DNA of 64,000 nt from JASBTN01 sp965228805 (GCF_965228805.1 NZ_CBDDIE010000003.1:3534001-3598000), one strand, 5' to 3'; shown: positions 8,341 to 17,832, counted from the stretch's first letter. Numbers and translations are program-made. The notes: generated by a model not told the origin, from the letters alone.

Positions 8341-9765
8341 TCAGGCCTCGGCCTCGCCTTCGGCCACACCGTCCGCCACGTGGGCCACACGTCCACCGGC
8401 CTTGGCCGAGGTCACCACCCCCAGGCTTTTCAGCTTGCGGTGCAGGGCAGAACGTTCCATGCCGACGAAATTCGCGGTGCGGCTGATATTGCCGCCGAAG
8501 CGATTGATCTGGGTCAGCAGGTATTCGCGTTCGAACGCCTCACGCGCCTCGCGCAGGGGCAGCATAGCCAGATGGCCCGAAACAACGATGCCCTGCCCGC
8601 TATCCTCCTCGGCGCCTTCACTGCCGGGAAGTTCGGCCGCCTCGATCGGCCCCGTGCCCTCGCCCAGGATCAGCACCCGTTCGATCACGTTCTTCAACTG
8701 GCGCACATTCCCTGGCCAGGTCATGGTCTGCATCATCGCCGAGGCCTCTTCCGACAGGTCGCGCAGCGGCAGGCCCTGGGTCTTGTTGAACCCGTCGATG
8801 AAATAGGCGGCAAGCTCGGGGATATCCTCGCGCCGCTCGGACAGGGCGGGGACCGGGATCGGCACCACGTTCAGGCGATGATAGAGCTCTTCACGGAAGT
8901 TACCCGCCGCGATTTCGGCCTCCAAATCGCGGTTGGACGAGGAAATCACCCGCACGTCCACATTGACCTTGTCACTGCCACCGACCCGCTGGAACGCCTG
9001 TTCCACCAGCACGCGCAGGATCTTCGACTGGGTGCCGGACGGCATGTCGGCCACCTCGTCAAAGAACAGCACGCCACCGTTGGCCTGCTCCAGCAACCCC
9101 GGTTCCACGCCGCGATCCGCACTCTCACGACCGAACAACACCTCTTCCATGCGCTCGGCCTCGATGGAGGCGGAGTTGACCGACACAAAGGGCGCGCGCG
9201 ACCGGTCGGAATTGGCGTGAATGAAGCGCGCGGCGATTTCCTTGCCCGCGCCGGCAGGACCAGACAATAGCACCCGACCGTTCGATTTTGTTACCTTTTC
9301 TAGCTGTGATTTCAATGCCTTGAAGGCCGAACTTGATCCGATCATGTCGGCCGAGGCGGTATCCTTGCGCTTCAGCTCGACGTTTTCGCGGCGCAAGCGG
9401 CTGGTCTCCATCGCGCGGCCGATCACCACCATCAGCTGGTCGATGTTGAAGGGCTTTTCGATGAAGTCATAGGCGCCCTGTTTGATCGCAGCGACGGCAA
9501 TCTCGATATTGCCGTGACCCGAGATGATGACCACCGGCACCTCCGGGTGCTCGCGCTTGACCATCTTCAGGATGTCGATCCCGTCCATGGCTGAATCCTT
9601 CAGCCAAATGTCCAGGATCATCAGCGCAGGCAGTTCGGATTTGACCTCCGCCACCGCCTCGTCCGAGGTGCCCGCCTTGCGGGTCGTGTAGCCTTCGTCC
9701 TCCAGGATATCCGAGATCAGCTCGCGAATATCGCGCTCGTCATCCACGATCAGAATATCACCCAT
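8341..9765 (-). CDS. ntrX: response regulator NtrX, AAA+ type without the GAFTGA loop
   Basis: A 474-residue regulator paired with NtrY. The receiver domain starts MGDILIVDDE and has the phospho-acceptor Asp52. The AAA+ domain has a Walker A variant GPAGAGKE and Walker B LFFDEVADM, followed by a Fis-type helix-turn-helix (GGNISRTANFVGMERSALHRKL). The stretch where sigma-54 activators carry GAFTGA reads LFGRESADRGVEPGLLEQ, so the sigma-54 contact loop is absent. I chose the ATG at 9765 rather than an ATG 24 bases upstream because the receiver starts there and a GAGGG lies upstream. The NtrYX pair is linked to nitrogen, redox and envelope control in relatives. Confidence 0.94.
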   Translation of the reverse strand: MGDILIVDDERDIRELISDILEDEGYTTRKAGTSDEAVAEVKSELPALMILDIWLKDSAMDGIDILKMVKREHPEVPVVIISGHGNIEIAVAAIKQGAYDFIEKPFNIDQLMVVIGRAMETSRLRRENVELKRKDTASADMIGSSSAFKALKSQLEKVTKSNGRVLLSGPAGAGKEIAARFIHANSDRSRAPFVSVNSASIEAERMEEVLFGRESADRGVEPGLLEQANGGVLFFDEVADMPSGTQSKILRVLVEQAFQRVGGSDKVNVDVRVISSSNRDLEAEIAAGNFREELYHRLNVVPIPVPALSERREDIPELAAYFIDGFNKTQGLPLRDLSEEASAMMQTMTWPGNVRQLKNVIERVLILGEGTGPIEAAELPGSEGAEEDSGQGIVVSGHLAMLPLREAREAFEREYLLTQINRFGGNISRTANFVGMERSALHRKLKSLGVVTSAKAGGRVAHVADGVAEGEAEA

Positions 9766-9819
9766 GGCTCTGCCCTCTCTTGTTCCCACTTACTCGCAAA
9801 TTCACTTGGTTCATCATGT

Positions 9820-12057
9820 TCATGCAGCAGCCTCCTCGACCGGCAGGCGGATCACCGCCATGGCGCCGGGATGCGCGCCCTCGACGAAGGGTTCCGCATC
9901 TTCCAGCACTAGGCTACCGCCGTGTTCCTCGATAATCTTCTTGACGATGGGCAGGCCCAGGCCGGTGCCCTTGTCGCGCGTCGTCACATAGGGTTCGAAC
10001 AAACGCGCACGGTCCTCCGGCAACCCGATCCCGTTGTCCGAGATGCGGATTTCCGCCACCTCGCCATCCACCGCCATCACCACACGGATCTCGGGTGTGT
10101 GCCCATCCGGCGCACCCTTTTCCTGCAGACTTTCAATCGCTTCGCCCGCGTTCTTGATCAGGTTCGTCAGCGCTTGGCCAATCATTGTACCGTCCAAATT
10201 GCCCATCACCGGCTTCTTCGGCAGCCGGTCGACGATGCGCACGCCTTCCTGACCCGCGCGTTGCAGCAAAACCGCGCCACCTACAAGGGCCGCCAGGTCC
10301 TCCGACCGGCGGTCGGGTTCAGGCATGCGGGCAAATTTCGAGAACTCGTCGACAATGCGGCGCAGGTCATCGGTCTGGCGCACGATCACATCGGTGAGGC
10401 TCTCCAGATCCTCGGCCTCGGCCTCTTCTAACAGGCGGCCGAACTTGCGCTTGATCCGGCCGGCCGACAGCTGGATTGGCGTCAGCGGGTTCTTGATCTC
10501 ATGCGCGATGCGCCTCGCCACGTCGCCCCAGGCAGCCATGCGTTGGGCGGACACCAGGTCGGTCACATCGTCGAAGGCGACCACATAGCCCTCCAGCGAT
10601 CCCTCCGCCCCACGCCGGACCGCCATGCGCACCAGCAGGCTTTCCTGTCGTCCCTGGCGGGTCAGGCGCAACTCTTCCTGGATCGTCTCCCGTCCCTCTT
10701 CGGTCAAGCGCTTGAAAAGAGGTTCAAACTCCGGGATCAGCAGGGACATGTCGTGATCCAGCACCGCGCCCTCTTCCACGTCCAGAAGCCGGGTTGCGGC
10801 GCGGTTCAGGAAGGTGACCTGACCGGTCCCATCCACCCCCATGACCCCGGCCGTGACCGAGCTGAGAACCGAGTCGAACAGGCGTCGGCGCCGCTCGATC
10901 TGCTGAGTGTTCGCCAACAGCTCGTCGCGCTGCAGCTTCAACTGCCCGGTCATACGGTTGAAGACACGGCCCATGGTGGCGATCTCATCATCGCCTTCTT
11001 CCTCGATCACCCGGGCCTCAAGGTCGCCCTCGCCGACCCGTTCCGCGGCAGCGGCCAGCCGACCGATGGGGCGTGACAGGCGCTCGGCAAACCACATGCC
11101 GACCCAGATCGCTGCAATAATCATGATCACCGCAAAGCCCAGATAAATCAGGGCAAATTCGAACAGGATGGCGCCGCGTTGGCTTTCCTGCTGGTTGTAG
11201 AAGACCACCGTCTCCTGGGTTTCATCCAACAGGTTCAGGATGTCGCCATCCACGTCGCGCGAGACATAGAGCAGGTGATCTGAAAAGGCGTTGAGCCGCA
11301 CGAGGGCGCGGAACTCGCTCTGATCCCAATCCTCGATCAGGATGGCCTGGCCCGACATGGCGTCGGCAATCACCTGAGGATCCGGCGGATCATAGTCGAA
11401 GCGATAGGACCGGTCGCCACGCACACGGATGTCGCCATCGGAGTTGATGACGAAGGCCTCGCGCAGACCACGCTGGATGCTCTGCTGCCCCTCGGCCAGC
11501 AACACTCGCAGGCGCGCATCGGGCAGGATGCGGCTCGCCTCACGCTGCCGATTGAGAAAGCCCGCCAGCGCCTGAGCATCTTCCAGCAGATCGTCCTGAT
11601 GCTCGCTCTCATAGGCCTGGGCGGCGGCGAGGGAGTTGTTCACCACACGGCTGACCCGGTCCGAAAACCAACCCTCGATCCCGACATTCACGGTCAACGT
11701 GGCGAAGATCGCGACCAGAACGGTGGGGATCAGCGCAACCACCGCAAAAACCCCGGTCAGGCGCAGGTGGAGGCGGGAACCCGCCGACTTGCGCCGCCGC
11801 GCCGCGATCATGCGCGCAACGCCCGACAGCACCATGGCGGCCACGGCCAGCACATAGACCAGATCGGCCAGCAGAATCAGCCGCAGCGCGGTCGAGCGCG
11901 CGCCCTGGTCCAATGGTCCCAGAATAAGCCAGGTCGCCAGCGCCAGCGCAGGGCCCAGCGTGACCAGTCCGAAACTGGCAAAGGTCTTTGCCCGGCGCAG
12001 TTTGCGCAGGCGATTCAGCCTTTCCCAGGTAGATAACGACCCGTTGCGTGCCACCAC
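9820..12057 (-). CDS. ntrY: membrane sensor histidine kinase NtrY
   Basis: A 745-residue sensor with about three N-terminal membrane segments, a periplasmic region, a fourth membrane segment near residues 290-315, a HAMP linker, a PAS domain (SSVTAGVMGVDGTGQVTFLN) and a HisKA domain with the phospho-accepting His in RIAHEIKNPLTPIQ. The ATPase domain follows with DNGIGLPED and GTGLGLPIVKK. It phosphorylates NtrX, encoded 54 bases downstream. The start codon is GTG, and a second GTG directly follows. It sits 92 bases behind ntrC, so the two Ntr systems may share transcripts. Confidence 0.95.
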   Translation of the reverse strand: MVARNGSLSTWERLNRLRKLRRAKTFASFGLVTLGPALALATWLILGPLDQGARSTALRLILLADLVYVLAVAAMVLSGVARMIAARRRKSAGSRLHLRLTGVFAVVALIPTVLVAIFATLTVNVGIEGWFSDRVSRVVNNSLAAAQAYESEHQDDLLEDAQALAGFLNRQREASRILPDARLRVLLAEGQQSIQRGLREAFVINSDGDIRVRGDRSYRFDYDPPDPQVIADAMSGQAILIEDWDQSEFRALVRLNAFSDHLLYVSRDVDGDILNLLDETQETVVFYNQQESQRGAILFEFALIYLGFAVIMIIAAIWVGMWFAERLSRPIGRLAAAAERVGEGDLEARVIEEEGDDEIATMGRVFNRMTGQLKLQRDELLANTQQIERRRRLFDSVLSSVTAGVMGVDGTGQVTFLNRAATRLLDVEEGAVLDHDMSLLIPEFEPLFKRLTEEGRETIQEELRLTRQGRQESLLVRMAVRRGAEGSLEGYVVAFDDVTDLVSAQRMAAWGDVARRIAHEIKNPLTPIQLSAGRIKRKFGRLLEEAEAEDLESLTDVIVRQTDDLRRIVDEFSKFARMPEPDRRSEDLAALVGGAVLLQRAGQEGVRIVDRLPKKPVMGNLDGTMIGQALTNLIKNAGEAIESLQEKGAPDGHTPEIRVVMAVDGEVAEIRISDNGIGLPEDRARLFEPYVTTRDKGTGLGLPIVKKIIEEHGGSLVLEDAEPFVEGAHPGAMAVIRLPVEEAAA

Positions 12058-12149
12058 GCAAATACCCCATCAAAAAACGCCGACAATGCGGCCACCGCAG
12101 CGTGTGCTGTCACAGGGTCTGACGCCCTTTTGCCACGCCTGTGGCCTTT

Positions 12150-13514
12150 TTACATCAACTTGCGGCGCCGTGTCACCTCGATTCCCAGGTCGGTGATCTT
12201 CTTACGCAGAGTATTTCGGTTGATGCCCAGCAGATCGGCGCATTTCGCCTGGTTGCCGCCGGTGGCGTCCAGGGCGATTTCGATCAGCGGCAGTTCGATC
12301 TCGCGCAGGATACGTTGATAGAGGCCCGGCGGTGGCAGGGTGCCGCCGTGCAGGTCGAAATAGCGTTGCAGGTGGCGTGCGACGGAAGCCGACAGTTTCT
12401 CGCCCTCCACCGCCTGGGGCAACACCCCGCCTGAGGGCGCGCCCAGCGTGGCTTCGACCTCGGCGCGGGTGATTTCCTCCTCGGCGCCGGTGACCATCAG
12501 CCGCTGCACGGTGTTTTCCAGCTGGCGCACGTTGCCGGGCCAGGGGTAGGTGCGCAGGACCTCGGCCGCCGCATCGGACAGGCGGCGCGGCGACAGCCCG
12601 TCGCGTTCGGCCCGGGTCAGGAAATGCTCCGCCAGCGCCGGGATGTCCTCGAGCCGTTCGCGCAGGCTGGGCACCGGAATGGTCACCCCGCCCAGGCGAT
12701 AGAACAGGTCCTGGCGGAACGCGCCCTGGTCGATCTTCTGCTGCATGTCGAGCTGCGAGGTCGACAGGATGCGTGGGGCCGGATCTGTCAAGCTGTCGAG
12801 CATACGCGTGACCCGGGCCTGGGCCTCGTCGTCCAGATCGCCCACCTCGTCGAACAGGATGGTGCCTTGCCCAGCGCGCGACAACACCTGCGCGGGACCA
12901 TCAATCGGCCCAAGGTCATCCGGCGTCACCACCACGAAAGGCAGGTTGCGCCGGTCCGAGAAGTCATGAATGGCCCGCGCGATCAAGCTTTTGCCGGTGC
13001 CGCTCTCGCCGGTGATCATGACCGGCAGCTCGGTGTTCATCACCCGCGCCACCAGTTTGTAGAGCGCCTGCATGGCGGGTGTGCGCCCCACCAGCGGCAG
13101 GTCATCCCCGCCGCCTTCACCGCCCTCGCGCGGGGCGGTCGGGCGCATGCGCTTGCGCTCCAGCGCCTTGGAAGCGCGTTTCATCAGATCCGGCAGGTCG
13201 AAGGGTTTGGGCAGGTAATCAAACGCCTCCGCCTCGGCGGCCTGAATGGCGGTCATGATCGTGTTCTGCGCCGAGATCACGATCACCGGCAGGTCGGGCC
13301 GCATGTCCGAGATTTCCGGCAGCGCCTCCAGCCCGTTTCCGTCCGGCATCACCACGTCCGAGATCACCAGATCCCCGCGCCCCTCCTCGACCCAGCGTTT
13401 CAGCGTCACCAGCGAGCTGGTCGCATGCACCCGGCAGCCCGCGCGGGTCAGCGCCTGGGTCAGAACGGTGCGGATCGTGCGGTCGTCGTCGGCGACAAGA
13501 ACGGTGCCGTCCAT
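12150..13514 (-). CDS. ntrC: nitrogen response regulator NtrC, variant lacking the GAFTGA motif
   Basis: A 454-residue regulator with receiver domain (phospho-acceptor Asp53 in ISDVVMPDG), AAA+ domain (Walker A GESGTGKS, Walker B ILFDEVGDL) and C-terminal Fis-type helix-turn-helix (GNQAKCADLLGINRNTLRKK). Between the Walker motifs the GAFTGA loop is replaced by a short stretch DDLGPIDGPAQVLSRAGQG. This matches Rhodobacter capsulatus NtrC, which is known to activate the housekeeping RNA polymerase instead of sigma-54. It starts 3 bases after ntrB. Confidence 0.95.
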   Translation of the reverse strand: MDGTVLVADDDRTIRTVLTQALTRAGCRVHATSSLVTLKRWVEEGRGDLVISDVVMPDGNGLEALPEISDMRPDLPVIVISAQNTIMTAIQAAEAEAFDYLPKPFDLPDLMKRASKALERKRMRPTAPREGGEGGGDDLPLVGRTPAMQALYKLVARVMNTELPVMITGESGTGKSLIARAIHDFSDRRNLPFVVVTPDDLGPIDGPAQVLSRAGQGTILFDEVGDLDDEAQARVTRMLDSLTDPAPRILSTSQLDMQQKIDQGAFRQDLFYRLGGVTIPVPSLRERLEDIPALAEHFLTRAERDGLSPRRLSDAAAEVLRTYPWPGNVRQLENTVQRLMVTGAEEEITRAEVEATLGAPSGGVLPQAVEGEKLSASVARHLQRYFDLHGGTLPPPGLYQRILREIELPLIEIALDATGGNQAKCADLLGINRNTLRKKITDLGIEVTRRRKLM

Positions 13515-13517
13515 GGG

Positions 13518-14585
13518 TCAGTCTCCTTCGGCTTGTTTCGGCGCGACGGGCAGGGAAATGCGGAAAGCCGTGCGTCCGGGCACGGTATCCAGCGCGATCC
13601 AGCCGTCGTGGTCACCTATGATCTTCGACACCAGGGCCAGGCCCAGCCCGGTGCCGTTCTCACGCCCCGATACGAACGGGTCGAAAATCTGACCGGCGAT
13701 CTCGGGCGGGATGCCGGGGCCGTCGTCGATGATCTCGACCTGAAGCGGCAACGCATTGCCGGTGCCGTCCTTACGCCTGAGGCGCAGCGCGTGGTCGTAA
13801 AAGGTGCGAATGGTAATGGTGCCGCCCTTGGGGTTGGCCTCGGCGGCGTTCTTCAGAAGGTTCAGAAAGACCTGCATCAGCTGGTCGCCATCCACATAGG
13901 TCGGCGGCAGCGAGGGGTCGAACTGTTCGACAATGGCCATATGCGCGGCGTAGCTGACCCGCGCGGATTTCTGCGCGCGGTCCAGCAGGTCGTGAATATT
14001 GACCACCTTGCGCTCCGGCGGGCGCAGGTTGCCGAACTGTTCGACCTGATCCAACAGGGCGACGATGCGGCGACTTTCGACCACGATCAGATCGGTCAGC
14101 TCCTGATCCTCGGGGCTCAGCCCCATCGACAGCAGCTGCGCAGCCCCGGTAATGCCCGCCAGCGGGTTCTTGATCTCATGGGCCAGCATCTCGGCCATGC
14201 CGATGGCCGATGCGGCGGCGGATTTCACCCCCTGCGCGCGCCCCAGCCGGTCAGCGATCTGGCGCGGCTGAAGCAGCATCAGCACCTGGTCGGTGCCCGC
14301 CAAGGGCGCAATCTGGATGTTGCATTCGACCGGCGCCGATTGGCCCGACCCCACATCCACCGTGTTGATGAACAGCGCCCCCTGGTCGCGGCGCACCCGG
14401 GCAAAGGCGTTGTCTAGGGCCGCGTCGATATGCAGCCGATCGAAGACGGGCATGGCGGTCAGGCTCTTGGCCGAGGCGTTCAGGAACAGCTCCGCCGCCG
14501 TGTTCACCTGCGCGATGCGGTCATCCGCGTCGATCAGGATCGCCGGGACCGGCAGCGAGAACCAGAGCGCGTCGTTCTCCATCAC
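13518..14585 (-). CDS. ntrB: nitrogen regulation histidine kinase NtrB
   Basis: A 355-residue soluble kinase. The N-terminal PAS-like domain (about residues 8-110) is followed by HisKA with the phospho-accepting His136 in LAHEIKNPLAGITG, and by the ATPase domain with DDGPGIPPE and GTGLGLALVSK. It controls NtrC phosphorylation according to PII state. Its ATG overlaps the dusB stop (ATGA, 14582-14585), and ntrC follows 3 bases later: the classic nifR3-ntrB-ntrC operon. Confidence 0.95.
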   Translation of the reverse strand: MMENDALWFSLPVPAILIDADDRIAQVNTAAELFLNASAKSLTAMPVFDRLHIDAALDNAFARVRRDQGALFINTVDVGSGQSAPVECNIQIAPLAGTDQVLMLLQPRQIADRLGRAQGVKSAAASAIGMAEMLAHEIKNPLAGITGAAQLLSMGLSPEDQELTDLIVVESRRIVALLDQVEQFGNLRPPERKVVNIHDLLDRAQKSARVSYAAHMAIVEQFDPSLPPTYVDGDQLMQVFLNLLKNAAEANPKGGTITIRTFYDHALRLRRKDGTGNALPLQVEIIDDGPGIPPEIAGQIFDPFVSGRENGTGLGLALVSKIIGDHDGWIALDTVPGRTAFRISLPVAPKQAEGD

Positions 14586-15559
14586 GCGGCCTCCTGTTCG
14601 GTGAGCGCTCGCGGCAGCAGGGCCAGCACGTGGGCCGGATCGCGGGACGACAGCACCTCACGGCGCAGGTCCGGCGGGGGGGCGACATCGTCCATGTACC
14701 AACCCAAATGCTTGCGAATGACCCGCGCGCCCAGCGCGGGGCCGTAGAAATCGAGGCTTGCCTCATAATGGCGCGCGACCATGTCGATCAGGTCGTGGCC
14801 TTCGGGGATCGTGGGCATCGGCGTGCCGTGCAGGTGATGGGCCACCTCCGCCAGCAGCCAGGGCCGCCCGCCTGCCCCACGTCCGATCATCACCCCATCC
14901 GCACCGGAGGCGTCCAGCGCGGCACGGGCGGTGGCCGGGCTGGTAATGTCGCCATTCGCGATGACCGGGATGGACACGGCGTCCTTCACCGCCCGGATCG
15001 CGGCCCAATCGGCATGCCCCTTGTAGAACTGGCAGCGGGTGCGGCCGTGAATGGTGATCATCCGGATGCCTGCGTTTTCCGCCTGACGGGCCAGATCGGG
15101 CGCATTCATCAAGCCATCATCCCAGCCCAGACGGGTCTTCAACGTCACCGGGATCGACACGGCGCCAACAATGGCCTCAATCAGTTCAAGCGCCAGCGGC
15201 AGGTCGCGCAGCAGGGCCGAGCCGGACATGCCCCCCACCACCTTGCGGGCGGGACAGCCCATGTTGATGTCGATGAGTTTTGCACCGTTCGCCTCGACCA
15301 TGCGCGCAGCTTCACCGGCCCAATGCACGTCCCGCGCGGCCAGCTGAACCGCGGTGTTGTGCTCGCCGAACCCCAGCTCGGCACGTTCACGCACCCCGGG
15401 CTTGGCCTGCACCATTTCCTGGCTGGCCACCATTTCCGACACCACCAGCCCCGCGCCGAACCCCGCCACCAACTGGCGAAACGGCAGATCGCTGATCCCG
15501 GCCATCGGGGCCAGGATCACGGGAGGGTCCAGAGTGACTGCGCCGAGCGAGATCGACAT
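14582..15559 (-). CDS. dusB: tRNA-dihydrouridine synthase DusB (NifR3)
   Basis: A 325-residue FMN-dependent TIM-barrel enzyme that reduces uridines in the tRNA D-loop. Family motifs are visible: APMAGISDLPFR at the N-terminus, NMGCPARKV with the catalytic Cys, and the phosphate-binding region IANGDITSP...GVMIGRGAGGRPWL. First gene of the ntrBC operon, as in Rhodobacter nifR3. AAGGA lies upstream of the ATG. A TTGTGA-N17-CACTAT pair on the minus strand (about 15588-15616) is a possible promoter, with a palindrome further upstream. Confidence 0.96.
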   Translation of the reverse strand: MSISLGAVTLDPPVILAPMAGISDLPFRQLVAGFGAGLVVSEMVASQEMVQAKPGVRERAELGFGEHNTAVQLAARDVHWAGEAARMVEANGAKLIDINMGCPARKVVGGMSGSALLRDLPLALELIEAIVGAVSIPVTLKTRLGWDDGLMNAPDLARQAENAGIRMITIHGRTRCQFYKGHADWAAIRAVKDAVSIPVIANGDITSPATARAALDASGADGVMIGRGAGGRPWLLAEVAHHLHGTPMPTIPEGHDLIDMVARHYEASLDFYGPALGARVIRKHLGWYMDDVAPPPDLRREVLSSRDPAHVLALLPRALTEQEAA

Positions 15560-15648
15560 GCCTAATCCTTGTGCAACTGCCCCGATAGTGGCCAGCCCGG
15601 TGGGAGGTCACAATTTTTCCGGGGGGTGATTGATTGATAATTCATCAT

Positions 15649-15667
15649 TTGCACATTTTTTGTGCAA
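15649..15667. promoter_or_regulatory. 19-bp palindrome, NtrC-like site between dusB-ntrBC and ispDF
   Basis: TTGCACA, five T, then TGTGCAA: a perfect 7-5-7 inverted repeat. It contains TGCAC-N7-GTGCA, the core of the enterobacterial NtrC consensus. It lies about 90 bases upstream of dusB and 58 upstream of ispDF in the divergent intergenic region. Autoregulation of the ntr operon is the natural reading. Binding by another dyad-recognising repressor is equally allowed by sequence. Confidence 0.5.
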
Positions 15668-15725
15668 CTTCCAGCGGTGTCGCAGGGGCATTGTCCTTGA
15701 ATTCGGCAATGCGTAAACAGGGCGC

Positions 15726-16856
15726 ATGACAACAGCCGCTTTGATCGTCGCCGCCGGACGCGGCACCCGCGCCGGGGGCGATGTGCCCAAGCAATGGCAG
15801 ATCGTGGCCGGGCGCATGGTCGCCGAACACACGGTGGCGCGCTTTGCGGATCACCCAAAGGTCGGGCCGATCGTGTTGGTGCTGCACCCCGATGACATGG
15901 AGCTGGCGGACCGATTCCCTAGCGTGATCTGCGTGCCCGGCGGCGCCACGCGCGACCAAAGCGTTTCGGAAGGGCTAAATGCCCTGATCGAAACGCCCCC
16001 CGCTCGCGTATTGATCCATGACGTGGCCCGCCCCTGCATCAGCGACCGGATCATCTCCGAGGTCATCGCCGCGCTCGACACCTCCCCCGGCGCCGCCCCC
16101 GCGCTGGCGGTCACCGACGCGCTCTGGCGCGGTGAGAACGGTGAAGTCACCGGCACACAGGACCGCGAGGGGCTCTACCGCGCCCAGACCCCGCAGGGCT
16201 TTCGCTTTGCCGATATCGTCGCCGCCCACCGCGCCCACCCGGGTGGCGCGGCGGATGATGTCGAGGTTGCCCGCGCCGCCGGGCTTACCGTCGCCATCAC
16301 CGAAGGCGACGAGCAGAATATCAAGATCACCACCCCCGGCGATTTCGCCCGGGCCGAGAACATCCTGCGAGGACAGATGGATATCCGCACCGGACAAGGC
16401 TACGACGTGCATGCATTCGAAGAGGGCGACCATGTCGTGCTCTGCGGCGTCAAGATCCCCCATACGAAGAAACTCAAGGGGCATTCGGATGCCGATGTGG
16501 GCATGCACGCGCTGACCGACGCGATCTACGGCGCGCTGGCGGATGGCGATATCGGCCAGCACTTCCCGCCCTCGGACTTGCAGTGGAAGGGTGCCGAGAG
16601 CGACATCTTCCTGCGCCACGCCGTGTCCCGCGCGACGGATCGCGGATACGCCATCGCCAATGTCGACGTGACCTTGATCTGCGAGCGCCCCAAGATCGGC
16701 CCCCACGCAGCCTCCATGCGCGAGGCGCTGGCGGGTATCATGGGCGTGGATATCGACCGGGTGTCCGTGAAAGCCACCACTTCCGAACGACTGGGCTTTA
16801 CCGGTCGCGAGGAGGGCATCGCCTCCATGGCTGTCGCCACTCTGATCAAGGAATAA
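15726..16856 (+). CDS. ispDF: bifunctional IspD/IspF (MEP cytidylyltransferase / MEcPP synthase)
   Basis: A 376-residue fusion catalysing steps 3 and 5 of the non-mevalonate isoprenoid pathway. Residues 1-215 form IspD: nucleotide-binding VAAGRGTRAGGDVPKQW and the LIHDVARP motif. From about residue 218 IspF begins (MDIRTGQGYDVHAF) with the zinc ligands Asp227, His229 and His261, and the ERPKIGPH signature. The fusion is usual in alphaproteobacteria. It heads a tight plus-strand operon with pgpA (3-base gap) and pncC. Confidence 0.96.
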   Translation: MTTAALIVAAGRGTRAGGDVPKQWQIVAGRMVAEHTVARFADHPKVGPIVLVLHPDDMELADRFPSVICVPGGATRDQSVSEGLNALIETPPARVLIHDVARPCISDRIISEVIAALDTSPGAAPALAVTDALWRGENGEVTGTQDREGLYRAQTPQGFRFADIVAAHRAHPGGAADDVEVARAAGLTVAITEGDEQNIKITTPGDFARAENILRGQMDIRTGQGYDVHAFEEGDHVVLCGVKIPHTKKLKGHSDADVGMHALTDAIYGALADGDIGQHFPPSDLQWKGAESDIFLRHAVSRATDRGYAIANVDVTLICERPKIGPHAASMREALAGIMGVDIDRVSVKATTSERLGFTGREEGIASMAVATLIKE

Positions 16857-16859
16857 GGC

Positions 16860-17363
16860 ATGAACCATGCGACCGCGAAACTGATCGCCACCTTCTTCTA
16901 CTCCGGCCTGATGAAACCCGCACCGGGCACCTGGGGCAGCCTGGCCGCCCTGCCCGCCGCCTGGGCGTTGCATATGGTCGGCGGCCCCTTGGCCCTGACC
17001 ATTGCCACCATCGTCGCCTACATGGCCGGGCTTTATGCCACCCGTGCCTATACCGCAGGCAGCGACAATCACGACCCGGGCGAGGTGGTGATTGACGAGG
17101 TGGTCGGCATGTGGATCGCGCTCATGCCGGTCAGCTTCGGCGCGCGCATGATGGGGGTGGATATCCTCGCGCTCTACCCGGGCTGGATCGTCGCCTTCCT
17201 GGCCTTCCGCCTTTTCGACATTACCAAACCCGGCCCGATCGGTGCCGCCGACCGGCGCGGAGATGCCGCCGGCGTCATGCTGGACGATGTTTATGCGGGT
17301 TTTGCCGCCGGGTTTACCGTGATCGTGCTGGCTTACGCGGCCCACGGGCTGATGGGCGCGTAA
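16860..17363 (+). CDS. pgpA: phosphatidylglycerophosphatase A
   Basis: A 167-residue membrane enzyme that dephosphorylates phosphatidylglycerol phosphate to phosphatidylglycerol. The N-terminal signature YSGLMKPAPGTWGSLAALP and the acidic motif DPGEVVIDEVVGMW identify the PgpA family; RLFDITKP and DDVYAG follow. Three to four membrane segments are apparent. It begins 3 bases after ispDF and ends one base before pncC. Confidence 0.93.
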   Translation: MNHATAKLIATFFYSGLMKPAPGTWGSLAALPAAWALHMVGGPLALTIATIVAYMAGLYATRAYTAGSDNHDPGEVVIDEVVGMWIALMPVSFGARMMGVDILALYPGWIVAFLAFRLFDITKPGPIGAADRRGDAAGVMLDDVYAGFAAGFTVIVLAYAAHGLMGA

Positions 17364-17364
17364 G

Positions 17365-17832
17365 ATGCGTATTGCCGACCTGCTCGACCTCTGTCGCACC
17401 AAGGGGCTGCGCGTCGCCACCGCCGAAAGCTGCACCGGTGGCATGGTCGGCGCGGCCCTGACCGAGGTGCCCGGCAGCTCGGACGTGGTCGAGTGCGGCT
17501 TCATCACCTATTCCAACGCCGCCAAGGTCGAGATGTTGGGCGTGGGCGTGGACATGTTGGCCGCCCATGGCGCTGTCAGCGAAGAGGTCGCGATGGAGAT
17601 GGCCCAAGGTGCAGTGACCCGGTCCTTGGCCGATATCGCCGTGTCGATCACCGGCATCGCAGGCCCCGGCGGGTCCGAGCACAAGCCCGAGGGCCGCGTC
17701 TGTTTCGCCGTCACGCGCGACGGCTGGATGCGCGCCGAAACGGTGGAATTCGGCGCCCTGGGCCGCGGGCAGGTCCGCGAAGCCGCCGCCCAACACGCGC
17801 TCGCCCTGCTGAAAGAAGCGGCAGAGCGCTGA
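17365..17832 (+). CDS. pncC: nicotinamide-nucleotide amidase (CinA C-terminal domain, PncC)
   Basis: A 155-residue stand-alone CinA C-terminal domain. The catalytic Ser lies in TAESCTGGMVGAALTEVPGSS, and SITGIAGPGG is the second signature. The enzyme deamidates NMN to NaMN in pyridine nucleotide recycling. There is no N-terminal MoCF-like domain, so this is the short PncC form. Last gene of the ispDF operon. Confidence 0.93.
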   Translation: MRIADLLDLCRTKGLRVATAESCTGGMVGAALTEVPGSSDVVECGFITYSNAAKVEMLGVGVDMLAAHGAVSEEVAMEMAQGAVTRSLADIAVSITGIAGPGGSEHKPEGRVCFAVTRDGWMRAETVEFGALGRGQVREAAAQHALALLKEAAER

